This document shows, in pieces, positions 15,178 through 22,665 of a DNA stretch of 32,344 nucleotides. A program made the position numbers and the translations under genes. The DNA comes from Rikenellaceae bacterium (GTDB taxonomy: Bacteria > Bacteroidota > Bacteroidia > Bacteroidales > Rikenellaceae), in NCBI GenBank assembly GCA_015060065.1, contig SUZF01000020.1, forward strand, positions 1-32,344, in the 5' to 3' direction. The notes beneath the pieces were generated by a model. It searched no databases and was not told where the DNA came from. It was given only the letters and a program-made list of their open reading frames with translations. How positions within the stretch are numbered: position 1 is the stretch's first letter; each line of letters opens with the position of its first letter.

Positions 15178-15208
15178 TTGTTCGTTTCGAAAATGTTTTC
15201 TAATTTTG
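15178..15208 (+). promoter_or_regulatory. Promoter of 6S-like RNA copy 1
   Basis: TTG (15178-15180), 20 bases, then TAATTTTG (15201-15208). Predicted start near 15214. Confidence 0.75.
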
Positions 15209-15213
15209 TAGAG

Positions 15214-15550
15214 TCGAGTGGCTTATGCTGCTTGGCAGACATATATTGATGAAAGTGTATTAGCTTTTATCCTTGACTCGAAATCTGGAAAATTTCAATC
15301 ACAACAAGGAAAGCAACACGCTCATCACCTCGTATTGGTATAAGCTTTGGGATTGTTACCCTACACCAATACAGGTGTGGGGTATTGTTTATTTGTTGTG
15401 ATGGTTTCCAGAGCCACGAGTCAGATAAATATTGACCTCACACTCTCTTTATGTCTTTATTCATAACAAAATAGCGACTCTGGTAACTCATCGCAGATAG
15501 AATGTGCAGGGAGGGTTATTTCTTTTGGGGGATAGCCCTATTTTTATTTT
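15214..15550 (+). ncRNA. 6S-like structured RNA, copy 1
   Basis: No protein is encoded. Coaxial helices build a long rod: GACTCG (15275-15280) with CGAGTC (15417-15422); CTGGAAA (15285-15291) with TTTCCAG (15405-15411); ATCACAACAA (15298-15307) with TTGTTGTGAT (15393-15402); then an open region, and an apical hairpin CACCT-c-GTATTGGT (15326-15339) with ACCAATAC-AGGTG (15365-15377). GAAAGTGT (15251-15258) and ACACTCTC (15440-15447) can close the outside with one mismatch. A long bulged rod with a central bubble is the shape of 6S RNA, which traps housekeeping RNA polymerase. It may belong to the Bacteroidales-1 class; this is from memory and unverified. The mature 3' end could lie before the terminator at 15512. 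Confidence 0.75.
15512..15550 (+). terminator. Terminator of 6S-like RNA copy 1
   Basis: AGGGTTAT (15512-15519) pairs with ATAGCCCT (15532-15539), one G-U, followed by ATTTTTATTTT. Confidence 0.75.
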
Positions 15551-15575
15551 ATCGGGAACAATATCCCGCAGGATG

Positions 15576-15606
15576 TTGTTCGTTTCGAAAATGTTTTTTA
15601 ATTTTG
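15576..15606 (+). promoter_or_regulatory. Promoter of 6S-like RNA copy 2
   Basis: TTG (15576-15578), 20 bases, then TAATTTTG (15599-15606), identical in layout to copy 1. Confidence 0.75.
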
Positions 15607-15611
15607 TAGAG

Positions 15612-15953
15612 TCGAGTGGCTTATGCTGCTTGGCAGACATATTAAAAGTGTGTTTTTCGCGCTATCCTTGTTAGGAAATCTGACAATTTTCAATGCAGGA
15701 GGAGGAACGAAATGCACTCATATCCGTATAGTTATGGTTGTTAGTATCATTTTTGATATGCCCCATACTATTCAGGTGTGGGGCATGTGGTTTATTCCTG
15801 CAAGGCTTTGTCAGAGCCTCCTAACAGATAAACTATTTGACCTCACACTCTTTTTATGTCTTTATTTATAACAAAAATGGCTCTGGCAACTCATCACAGA
15901 TAGAATGTGCAGGGAGGGTTATTCCTTTTGGGGGATAGCCCTATTTTTATTTT
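15612..15953 (+). ncRNA. 6S-like structured RNA, copy 2
   Basis: This has the same fold as copy 1 with different bases in the helices: TGTTAGG (15669-15675) with CCTAACA (15820-15826); TCTGACAA (15679-15686) with TTTGTCAGA (15807-15815); TGCAGGA (15694-15700) with TCCTGCA (15796-15802). The apical hairpin is rebuilt as ATAGTtATGG with CCcATACTAT. Both arms changed together in each helix, so selection has kept the structure, not the sequence. An 82-codon ORF inside it is not credible as a gene. The divergence suggests the two copies may differ in partner or timing. Confidence 0.75.
15915..15953 (+). terminator. Terminator of 6S-like RNA copy 2
   Basis: AGGGTTAT (15915-15922) with ATAGCCCT (15935-15942), then ATTTTTATTTT, the same as in copy 1. 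Confidence 0.75.
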
Positions 15954-15979
15954 ATCGGAAACATAGTGTAGTATCTTAC

Positions 15980-16006
15980 AAAAAAAGGTATCGACTTCCC
16001 GATACC
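15980..16006 (-). terminator. Terminator of the DUF5606 gene
   Basis: On the minus strand, GGTATCG (16006-16000) and CGATACC (15993-15987) flank a six-base loop and are followed by seven T (15986-15980). Confidence 0.88.
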
Positions 16007-16038
16007 CTTAATTCCGAATTTTAATAGTTAATTGTCAA

Positions 16039-16437
16039 TTACTCTTCGGGGAGTTTGAACTCCGTAAATCCTGCTGCCAGCAGGGCGTTGTACCAAGCAA
16101 ATACCTTCTTGATGTCCGACACGTGTACGCGCTCGCGGTCGTATTCGGGCAGTACCTCTGCGAAGTACGCCTTCAACTTCTCCGGCGACTCTTTGTGCGA
16201 AATAGCCTCCTTGCCTCCCGTGTAGTTGTAGATATTGGTGAATACCTGCGCCAGAGCGATATCCTCGCCCTCGGTGTACATCGAAATCTCGGTGAGCGCA
16301 CTCACGCGCGAGGTTGCCGACGCATTCATACGCTTGCCGTCAGCCAGCGACTCGACGATAATGCCGTTGGTCGATTGTGCAATGTACTTGTAAAGTCCGG
16401 GCTGTCCCGAAATTGCCAAAATCTCCTGTAATTCCAT
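16039..16437 (-). CDS. DUF5606 family protein
   Basis: The 132-residue cytoplasmic protein begins MELQEILAISGQPGLYKYIA and continues with GIIVESLADGKR and RVSALTEISMYTEGED. I recognise this as the DUF5606 family, widespread in Bacteroidetes and of unknown function. The N-terminal half looks like a small beta-rich, SH3-like module; the C-terminal half (LPEYDRERVHVSDIKKVFAW) is helical. ATG 16437 starts the conserved block and lies 42 bases after a -7 box; the ATG at 16482 adds 15 poorly conserved-looking residues and falls within the probable start site. It is monocistronic. Confidence 0.85.
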   Translation of the reverse strand: MELQEILAISGQPGLYKYIAQSTNGIIVESLADGKRMNASATSRVSALTEISMYTEGEDIALAQVFTNIYNYTGGKEAISHKESPEKLKAYFAEVLPEYDRERVHVSDIKKVFAWYNALLAAGFTEFKLPEE

Positions 16438-16479
16438 AATCTTTTTGTTTATATTTTTGTTGTCTTGATATTCTGCGTT

Positions 16480-16487
16480 CAAATATA
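16480..16487 (-). promoter_or_regulatory. -7 promoter box of the DUF5606 gene
   Basis: TATATTTG on the minus strand, 42 bases before ATG 16437. It supports the shorter reading frame. Confidence 0.65.
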
Positions 16488-16536
16488 CGAATAATTTGTC
16501 ATATCTGCGCCCCGTGACGTCCTTTTCTTTGATTTG

Positions 16537-17394
16537 TTAAGGGCGGTAAAAGTGCTTGCAGGCCTCTTGGTCGTGGCTTATTTCGACCTGACGGTCGCGC
16601 AGACGATCGCAGTAATGTCGGCCGCTGTAAGATTGCATATAGAAACCGCACTCTCTGCACTTGCTCCTATGCGAAGGAGCCGAGACAAAGGTCTCTGCGA
16701 TTTTGAATCCGATGACGAACAGGGCCGCCCACCATAGACATACTCCTATAATGAGAATCGCAAAAGAGGCGTAGCCATAGTATAGCATATCCCATACGGC
16801 AACACGAAAACTCCCAAACTGTTTAGTGCGATAGATGACTCTGAAAATCACATAACCGACAATCAGAACAATGGCTGCAATACCCAATGCAACCGAGCCT
16901 TGCGCCATCAAGACGCACGCTACGAACAAGACAACGAAGGAGGGTATTGTTTTGAGAAGACTCTTGTCCAACCTCTTGTTCGGGGTTATATTTACTCCTG
17001 CTCTTTTGTCGAACCAGCGCGTGAGAGTGTCGAATTTGAATATAAACAGTATGGCAAACAGTATAAGGGTCGAAGGGAACATAAGTAGTGGCAACGTAGC
17101 CAACAAGAGCAACACCGCAAGGATTTTCCCGATAAACGAATCCTGCAACCATTGCAAATTTCCGTTCCAATCGGTGCCGTTGTAAGATGCGGTCGCGATT
17201 GCCATATCGGCACTACACAGATTTGCAATCGATGCCCGATTGCTTCCCATAATCTCCATATCTGCAACTGTGGGAAGAAGTGCCGAGGTCAATTGCTGTA
17301 CAGCATTGGATGTTATCCGATAGGTCAGATGTGTGCTTGCCACGGCCGTCAGCGAACAGCAGGCAATAAGTAGGGATAGTAACGCTTTCTTCAT
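16537..17394 (-). CDS. Membrane protein of unknown function with C-terminal Cys cluster
   Basis: The 285-residue protein has a signal peptide (MKKALLSLLIACCSLTAVAS), then a soluble stretch of about 80 residues with no motif I know, then about four transmembrane segments (for example ILAVLLLLATLPLLMFP, FVVLFVACVLMAQ, GIAAIVLIVGYVIF, FAILIIGVCLWWAALFVIGF). The tail contains CRECGFYMQSYSGRHYC, which could form a small zinc ribbon on the cytoplasmic side. I do not recognise a family. ATG 17394 opens the signal peptide; the frame upstream overlaps the preceding gene. The 25-base gap to the lipoprotein gene upstream suggests a shared transcript. Confidence 0.72.
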   Translation of the reverse strand: MKKALLSLLIACCSLTAVASTHLTYRITSNAVQQLTSALLPTVADMEIMGSNRASIANLCSADMAIATASYNGTDWNGNLQWLQDSFIGKILAVLLLLATLPLLMFPSTLILFAILFIFKFDTLTRWFDKRAGVNITPNKRLDKSLLKTIPSFVVLFVACVLMAQGSVALGIAAIVLIVGYVIFRVIYRTKQFGSFRVAVWDMLYYGYASFAILIIGVCLWWAALFVIGFKIAETFVSAPSHRSKCRECGFYMQSYSGRHYCDRLRDRQVEISHDQEACKHFYRP

Positions 17395-17419
17395 TTGGGT
17401 CGTCAAATAGTGTTCGGGG

Positions 17420-17911
17420 TTACTGTACGGTGTAGTGATAACACTTCGAGTAGTCGTTGATACCGTAATCGTTGGTGCAGAATACCGAGAAGGTAACAAA
17501 CTTGCCCGCCTTCTGCTTGGGAATCACGCCCTCCAACTTGAAAGGCGATGAGCCAACAATCTCTGCCATTGTGCTGTGCTTCATTGTTGCGAGTTTCTTC
17601 CACTCGCCCTGCTCGCCCTCTGCCTGTGGCTCAACCCAGCAGTAGAGAACATCGGCATCGATTTTCAGTTCGGGCATCTGCTCACCCCAGGTGTTGTCGC
17701 ATACCCAATACTTTACACAGGCGTAGCCGACACCGTAGTAGTTAATAACGGTTGCCGATACGGCAACCTCATCATTGGCGGTAATGCTCTCCAATTCGGG
17801 GGTGTAGGCAACATTTGTAATATCCGGCAACTTGTAGTAGAGCGGATTGTCGTCGAGATTACATCCCGTAAGTGCCATGACGGAGATGATAAGCGCAAAT
17901 AGTTTTTTCAT
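17420..17911 (-). CDS. Lipoprotein of unknown function
   Basis: The 163-residue lipoprotein has signal MKKLFALIISVMALTGC with lipobox LTGC (Cys17). Asp-Asp follow shortly after the Cys, a pattern that in some Bacteroidetes accompanies surface exposure, though that is not decisive. The mature part looks beta-rich with several Cys and Trp (VKYWVCDNTW, YCWVEPQAEGEQGEW) and may be an immunoglobulin-like or beta-sandwich domain. I know no family. It is followed 25 bases later by the membrane protein gene. Only a weak -7-like box (TACTTTTA, 18004-17997) is seen upstream. Confidence 0.72.
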   Translation of the reverse strand: MKKLFALIISVMALTGCNLDDNPLYYKLPDITNVAYTPELESITANDEVAVSATVINYYGVGYACVKYWVCDNTWGEQMPELKIDADVLYCWVEPQAEGEQGEWKKLATMKHSTMAEIVGSSPFKLEGVIPKQKAGKFVTFSVFCTNDYGINDYSKCYHYTVQ

Positions 17912-18025
17912 ATAGTTATTCTTATTGTTATCAATTATCGCAGGTTTTAACGTCTGCGTAGTTCATTTATTGCTCTTTATTATCTTATTTCGGAGGTAAA
18001 AGTAGTGAAAAATAATTAAAATGAC

Positions 18026-18033
18026 TATATTTG
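18026..18033 (+). promoter_or_regulatory. -7 promoter box of the gpsA operon
   Basis: TATATTTG, 32 bases before the ATG at 18066. No clear -33 box. Confidence 0.65.
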
Positions 18034-18065
18034 TAGTCTTAATAAAATTGTAAAAGTAAAAAATC

Positions 18066-19118
18066 ATGAAAAGAACAGTTACAATCATCGGTTCGGGTAT
18101 GATGGGTTCGGCTCTTGCATACCCCGCATTTGAAAACGGAAACGAGGTGCGTTTGGTCGGAACTCCGCTCGACCGCGAGATTATTGACGAGTGCCGTCGC
18201 TCGAACAAACACCCCAAGTTTGATATCGCCTTCCCCGAAGGAATCAAGTATTATCAGTTCGAGGAGTGGCGCGAGGCTGTTGAGGGTGCCGATTTCGTTA
18301 TCGGAGGTGTGTCGTCGTTTGGTGTCGATTGGTTCCTCGAAGAGGTGTTGGCACATCTCGACCCGAAGATGCCCGTGTTGTCGGTTACCAAGGGTCTTAT
18401 CAACCTCCCCGACGGAACGCTGATTTCATACCCCGCATATTGGCAGACCGAATTGAAGAAAAAGGGCATCGAGCGTGAGGTTTGCGCTATCGGTGGTCCC
18501 TGTACCTCTTATGAGTTGGTATATCACGACCAGACCGAGGTCGCTTTCTGTGGTAAGGATACCGCTACGCTCAAAATGATGAAGGAGACGATGACTACAT
18601 CGTACTACCATATCTCGCTTACGAATGATGTTATCGGCTTGGAGAGTGCTGTGGCTCTGAAAAATGCCTATGCACTCGGTGTGGCTATGACCATCGGTCT
18701 GGTTAATCGTGAGAATGGCGAGAATGCCGGTCTGCACTACAACTCGCAGGCAGGTGCCTTCTATCAGGCAACCAAGGAGATGAGCCGCCTGCTCAAAATT
18801 CAGGGTGCAAGTGAGGATAGCACCTACATCGGTATCGGCGACCTCTATGTGACGGTTTATGGCGGTCGTACCCGCAAAATCGGTATCCTGCTTGGCGAGG
18901 GTAAGAGTTACGAGGAGGCAATGAACATTCTGGCAGGTGTAACGCTCGAATCGCTCGTTGTGGCACGTCGCGTGGCAAAGGCTATCTATCGCAAGGCAGA
19001 ACTCGGTATGCTCGACTTGGCAGATTTCCCATTGATGGTTCATGCAAACGATGTCCTCGACAATGGCAAGGATGCTCAACTTCCGTGGGAGTCATTCACA
19101 TTTGATAATACCAAATAG
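18066..19118 (+). CDS. gpsA: NAD(P)H-dependent glycerol-3-phosphate dehydrogenase
   Basis: The 350-residue cytoplasmic enzyme interconverts dihydroxyacetone phosphate and sn-glycerol 3-phosphate, the phospholipid backbone. The Rossmann motif is IIGSGMMGSA at residues 8-17. VTKGLINLPDGTLISYP, GGPCTSYEL and ESAVALKNAYALG carry the substrate-binding and catalytic Lys regions, and GIGDLYVT and GGRTRKIGILLGEG match the C-terminal domain. It is first in an operon with a glycerol-3-phosphate-type transporter 41 bases downstream, which fits the same metabolite. Confidence 0.93.
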   Translation: MKRTVTIIGSGMMGSALAYPAFENGNEVRLVGTPLDREIIDECRRSNKHPKFDIAFPEGIKYYQFEEWREAVEGADFVIGGVSSFGVDWFLEEVLAHLDPKMPVLSVTKGLINLPDGTLISYPAYWQTELKKKGIEREVCAIGGPCTSYELVYHDQTEVAFCGKDTATLKMMKETMTTSYYHISLTNDVIGLESAVALKNAYALGVAMTIGLVNRENGENAGLHYNSQAGAFYQATKEMSRLLKIQGASEDSTYIGIGDLYVTVYGGRTRKIGILLGEGKSYEEAMNILAGVTLESLVVARRVAKAIYRKAELGMLDLADFPLMVHANDVLDNGKDAQLPWESFTFDNTK

Positions 19119-19159
19119 TGTAACAGTATAATTTTAACCAAAAACTTAAAATCTGAAAG

Positions 19160-20545
19160 ATGAATACTAACCTTACATCCAAGTATCGATATTGGGAGTG
19201 GAGGACTATCATTGTTCTGATGCTCGGATACGCACTCTATTACTTTGTGCGCAAGAATTTCAGTATTGCTATTCCTGCCATTGAGCAGGAGTTGGGTATC
19301 TCGAAGGCACAACTCGGTATCTTCCTGACGCTTAACGGAATTATCTACGGCTTTTCGCGCTTTGTGAACGGAATCCTCGTGGATAGATTCAGCAAGAAGA
19401 ACATTATGGCAGTGGGACTCCTTATCTCGGCTGCAATCAACTTCGCAATCTGTTTCAGTCCGCAGATGAATGGTGTGATGCACCTGCTTGATGCCGAGGG
19501 TAAGGCAACGCTCGGTCTGGTCTATCTCATCGGCTCGCTGTGGGTTGTTAATGGCTATATTCAGGGTATGGGCGTGCCTCCGTGCATCAGCCTGCTGGCA
19601 AATTGGATTCGCCCCTCGGAGTTGGCCACCAAGCAGTCGGTGTGGAATGCTTCGCACTCGATTGGCGCAGGTGTCGTGGTTTGGTTGTGCGGAGTGTTGC
19701 TCAATCGCTACGGATACTCGGCTTGGAATCTCTGCTTTGCAGTTCCGGCTGCCATCTCGCTGCTCGGTGTGCCTATCATCTACTTCGGCTTGAAGGATAA
19801 ACCTTCGGAGGTCGGTTTGCCTCCTGTTGAGGATTTGGATAAGGTCGAGAGTGGAGCCGTGGCTGTCGAGGAACCTGCCGAGGAGAAGATTGATGGTGCA
19901 ATCTTCAAGAAGGTTGTAAATAAGATGGTCTTTGCAAATCCCTACATCTGGATTATCTCCATCTCCAACTTCTGCGTCTATGTCATCCGCTTTATGATTC
20001 TCGACTGGGGTTCGTCGTTCCTGACACAGGAGAAGGGTATGGATATCGCAACTGCTGCGACGGTTGTCGCTTCGAGCGAGTTGGTTGGAGGTATCCTCGG
20101 TATGCTGCTCGCAGGCTGGGTTACAGATAAATTCTTCAAGAACAAGGCTCATCGTACCTGCTTCTTCGGGGTGGTTGGTGCTACTATCTCGTTCTTCATA
20201 TTCTGGCGTATTCCTTCGGCAGAGTGGTCGTTGGTATTCTTGGTGTTGTCGGCATTCTTTATCTATGGACCGCAGGCACTGCACGGAACGTGTGCATCGC
20301 AGCAGGCAACCAAGTATGCTGCGGGTACCGCAAACGGTATCGCGGGTATCTTCGGTTATGCAAGTACCATGGTTTCGGGTGTTCTGTTCGGTTTCTTGGC
20401 AGATGCGTATGGTTGGGATGCAGTATTCATTCTTTCGATTGCATTCGGAGTCCTTGGCTCGATTGTCATTGCGCTGATGTGGAATGCTCCGGCTGACGGC
20501 TACGAGAAGTTCCACAAACTTATCGAGAAGGAGAAGAATAGATAA
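19160..20545 (+). CDS. MFS organophosphate:phosphate antiporter (GlpT/UhpT family)
   Basis: The 461-residue inner-membrane protein has about twelve transmembrane segments. WEWRTIIVLMLGYALYYFVRKNFSIAIP at the start, GFSRFVNGILVDR in the first loop, SLWVVNGYIQGMGVPPC and the second-half CASQQATKYAAGTANGIAG are typical of organophosphate:Pi antiporters. Position next to gpsA favours glycerol 3-phosphate as substrate, but the family also carries hexose phosphates and phosphoglycerate, and the latter would fit serB downstream. A hydrophilic, acidic central loop (about 215-250) separates the two halves. Confidence 0.88.
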   Translation: MNTNLTSKYRYWEWRTIIVLMLGYALYYFVRKNFSIAIPAIEQELGISKAQLGIFLTLNGIIYGFSRFVNGILVDRFSKKNIMAVGLLISAAINFAICFSPQMNGVMHLLDAEGKATLGLVYLIGSLWVVNGYIQGMGVPPCISLLANWIRPSELATKQSVWNASHSIGAGVVVWLCGVLLNRYGYSAWNLCFAVPAAISLLGVPIIYFGLKDKPSEVGLPPVEDLDKVESGAVAVEEPAEEKIDGAIFKKVVNKMVFANPYIWIISISNFCVYVIRFMILDWGSSFLTQEKGMDIATAATVVASSELVGGILGMLLAGWVTDKFFKNKAHRTCFFGVVGATISFFIFWRIPSAEWSLVFLVLSAFFIYGPQALHGTCASQQATKYAAGTANGIAGIFGYASTMVSGVLFGFLADAYGWDAVFILSIAFGVLGSIVIALMWNAPADGYEKFHKLIEKEKNR

Positions 20546-20579
20546 TTTTCGGTGCTGAATCGTGTAAAAATCCGACAAT

Positions 20580-21794
20580 ATGGAAAATAAGGTAGAGATT
20601 ATTCAAATTAACATTTCGGGTGAGGATAAGCCGGGCTTAACCTCGTCGCTGACGACTATTTTGGCGAATTACGATGCCTTTATCCTCGATATCGGTCAGG
20701 CTAATATCCACTCATCGCTCACGATGGGTATCTTGATTAAGACCACAGCCGATAAGTCGGGTTTCATCATGAAAGACCTTCTGTTCAAGGCTTCGGAGTT
20801 GGGCGTGATGATTCGATTTACGCCCGTTTCGGAGGAGAATTATGATGCTTGGGTCAAGCGTCAGGGGCGCAATCGCTATATCGTCACGTTGCTTGGTCGC
20901 AAGGTTACGGCTCAACATATTGCCGACGTCACGAAGGCTGTCTATGAGGAGGGGCTTAATATCGACTCCATTCGTCGATTGACGGGACGTATGCCGCTGA
21001 ATGAGGACGACCGCGCCCAAAAGTCGTGTATCGAACTCTCGGTGCGAGGAAACCTCGAAGACCGCAGCCTGCTCCAAAAGCGATTTATGGATATTTCGGG
21101 TTCGCGCCTCGACATCTCGTTGCAGAAGGATGATATCTATCGTCGTTCTCGCCGTCTGATATGCTTCGATATGGACTCTACGCTTATCGAGACCGAGGTT
21201 ATTGACGAGTTGGCAAAGCGTGCCGGTGTAGGCGAGAAGGTTGCCGAGATTACCGAGCGTGCAATGCGTGGTGAAATTGATTTCTGTGAGAGTTTTACCG
21301 AGCGTGTGGCTCTGCTGAAAGGTCTGGATGTCTCGGTTATGGAGGATATCGCCCGCAATCTGCCTATCACGGAGGGCTTGGAGCGTCTGATGACTATCCT
21401 CAAACGTGTGGGCTATAAGACGGCAATCCTGTCGGGAGGTTTTACCTACTTCGGTAACTTCTTGAAGCAGCGTTTCGGTTTCGACTATGTCTATGCCAAC
21501 GAACTCGAAGTTGAGAACGGTAAATTGACAGGTCGCTACGTGGGCGAGGTTGTTGATGGCCGTCGCAAGGCAGAGTTGCTGCGATTGTTGTGTCAATTCG
21601 AGAATATCGATTTGGCGCAGTCGGTGGCTGTGGGAGATGGAGCCAATGACCTGCCGATGCTGAACTTGGCAGGCTTGGGTATCGCATTCCATGCCAAGCC
21701 GAAGGTTAAGGCAACTGCCGAGCAGTCGATTTCGACTATCGGTCTTGACGGAATCCTCTACTTCCTCGGATTGAAAGACTCTCGTATCGAGTAG
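20580..21794 (+). CDS. serB: Phosphoserine phosphatase with two ACT-like domains
   Basis: The 404-residue HAD phosphatase performs the last step of serine synthesis. Residues 6-90 are an ACT domain (GEDKPGLTSSLTTIL) and 98-180 a second ACT-like domain; the catalytic domain follows with FDMDSTLIETE (nucleophile D197, acid D199), SGGFTYF near 285, and VGDGANDLPML near 345. This layout fits SerB2-type enzymes, which are regulated by serine binding to the ACT part. It starts 34 bases after the transporter gene and ends four bases before the first lipoprotein gene. Confidence 0.92.
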   Translation: MENKVEIIQINISGEDKPGLTSSLTTILANYDAFILDIGQANIHSSLTMGILIKTTADKSGFIMKDLLFKASELGVMIRFTPVSEENYDAWVKRQGRNRYIVTLLGRKVTAQHIADVTKAVYEEGLNIDSIRRLTGRMPLNEDDRAQKSCIELSVRGNLEDRSLLQKRFMDISGSRLDISLQKDDIYRRSRRLICFDMDSTLIETEVIDELAKRAGVGEKVAEITERAMRGEIDFCESFTERVALLKGLDVSVMEDIARNLPITEGLERLMTILKRVGYKTAILSGGFTYFGNFLKQRFGFDYVYANELEVENGKLTGRYVGEVVDGRRKAELLRLLCQFENIDLAQSVAVGDGANDLPMLNLAGLGIAFHAKPKVKATAEQSISTIGLDGILYFLGLKDSRIE

Positions 21795-21798
21795 AGCC

Positions 21799-22665
21799 AT
21801 GTGCAGGATTTGTAGATATATGTTGAATATTTGTGCAGCCGTACTTTTGTGCGGCTGTTACAATTCCACGAGGTTGCCCGCAGGCGACGATGCGGATGTT
21901 GCGCCCAATATGACCCTCGCCGAATTGCGTGGGTTGTGGCGCGGAACTACCTTCGAGATTGCCGAGCCGATGGTTGTGGGTGGTGTGGTCACGTCGAGCG
22001 ATATGTCCGGCAATTTCTACCAAACTTTTACCATTGAGGATAGTAGCGGTGCTGCCGAGATTCGGGCAGGGATGCGCGATTTACACAATACCTATCCCGT
22101 GGGGTGCTACGTGTGCATAAAACTCCAAGGCTGTGCTGTGGGAATCGAGCGCGGAGTGTTGCAGGTGGGGCTTATGCCCGAATCGTATAGCAACTACACG
22201 GTCGATTATTTCTACTCGAAGGTGATGCTTGATAGGTATATCATGCGCAGTGGCGATATCTGCGAGGTTACGCCTGCAAGTGTCAAATGTCCGGATTTAA
22301 GGACCGATATGTGTGGTTCGTTAGTAAGGATTTGTGGGCTGCAATATACTCCCGAAACCGAAACCGACCTTGAAAATAATCCCGAAGCCAAAACCAACTT
22401 CGACCCCCAAAATGTGCAGACCGAGGAGATTATTCCTCCTGCTACGTGGGCGGGATATCGCGCATTTGCAGATGCAGATGGCAATCGGGTCTATGTCTAT
22501 ACGAGCGACTATGCCACTTTTGCAGATCACGAAGTTCCGACCGTACAGTGTGATATTACGGGTATTTTACAATATGGCACGGTGCAAGGTGTATCCGGAG
22601 AATGGTTTATGCTGAAAATGAGAGATGAGAATGATTGCACAGCGAGCATTGATTTTGCTTTGTAG
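21799..22665 (+). CDS. DUF5689 domain lipoprotein (first of pair)
   Basis: The 288-residue lipoprotein has the signal MCRICRYMLNICAAVLLCGC, with lipobox LCGC (Cys20). The mature part begins with a block typical of DUF5689: MTLAELRGLWRG, VVGGVVTSSDMSGNFYQTF, SGAAEIRAGM, then YPVGCYVCIKLQG, an OB-like beta-rich module of Bacteroidetes outer-membrane lipoproteins. Function is unknown; such genes often accompany TonB-dependent receptors. A short acidic low-complexity insert (TPETETDLENNPEAKTN) lies near residue 185. A start at M8 (21820) is possible. Confidence 0.8.
   Translation: MCRICRYMLNICAAVLLCGCYNSTRLPAGDDADVAPNMTLAELRGLWRGTTFEIAEPMVVGGVVTSSDMSGNFYQTFTIEDSSGAAEIRAGMRDLHNTYPVGCYVCIKLQGCAVGIERGVLQVGLMPESYSNYTVDYFYSKVMLDRYIMRSGDICEVTPASVKCPDLRTDMCGSLVRICGLQYTPETETDLENNPEAKTNFDPQNVQTEEIIPPATWAGYRAFADADGNRVYVYTSDYATFADHEVPTVQCDITGILQYGTVQGVSGEWFMLKMRDENDCTASIDFAL

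Larger units (their letters stand above)
15142..15953 (+). repeat. Tandem duplication of a roughly 400-bp ncRNA unit
   Basis: The block starting near 15146 recurs at 15544. About 98 bases around each promoter (15146-15243 and 15544-15641) match with one difference, and the 3' ends (from GACCTCACACTC to the terminator) match closely. The middle is strongly diverged but keeps the same fold. The repeat starts again after the second terminator (TTTTATTTTATCGG) and then breaks off, as expected for an old tandem duplication. A small hairpin CGGGA/TCCCG sits between each terminator and the next promoter. Confidence 0.88.

Noticed and set aside
15623..15871. 82-codon ORF inside the second 6S-like RNA
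   Set aside because: The frame is not kept in the other two copies, and the changes between copies preserve RNA pairing rather than codons.
15114..15953. Decayed insertion sequence as explanation of the tandem repeat
   Set aside because: There are no terminal inverted repeats, transposase remnants or target duplications; each unit instead has a promoter, a folded RNA and a terminator.
19076..20578. 500-codon minus-strand ORF opposite the organophosphate transporter
   Set aside because: It mirrors the coding strand, shows no family resemblance, no signal or promoter, and its composition is that expected opposite GAG/TCG/CTC-rich codons.
20712..21800. 362-codon minus-strand ORF opposite serB
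   Set aside because: The plus strand carries intact HAD and ACT motifs; the reverse product has no recognisable domain.
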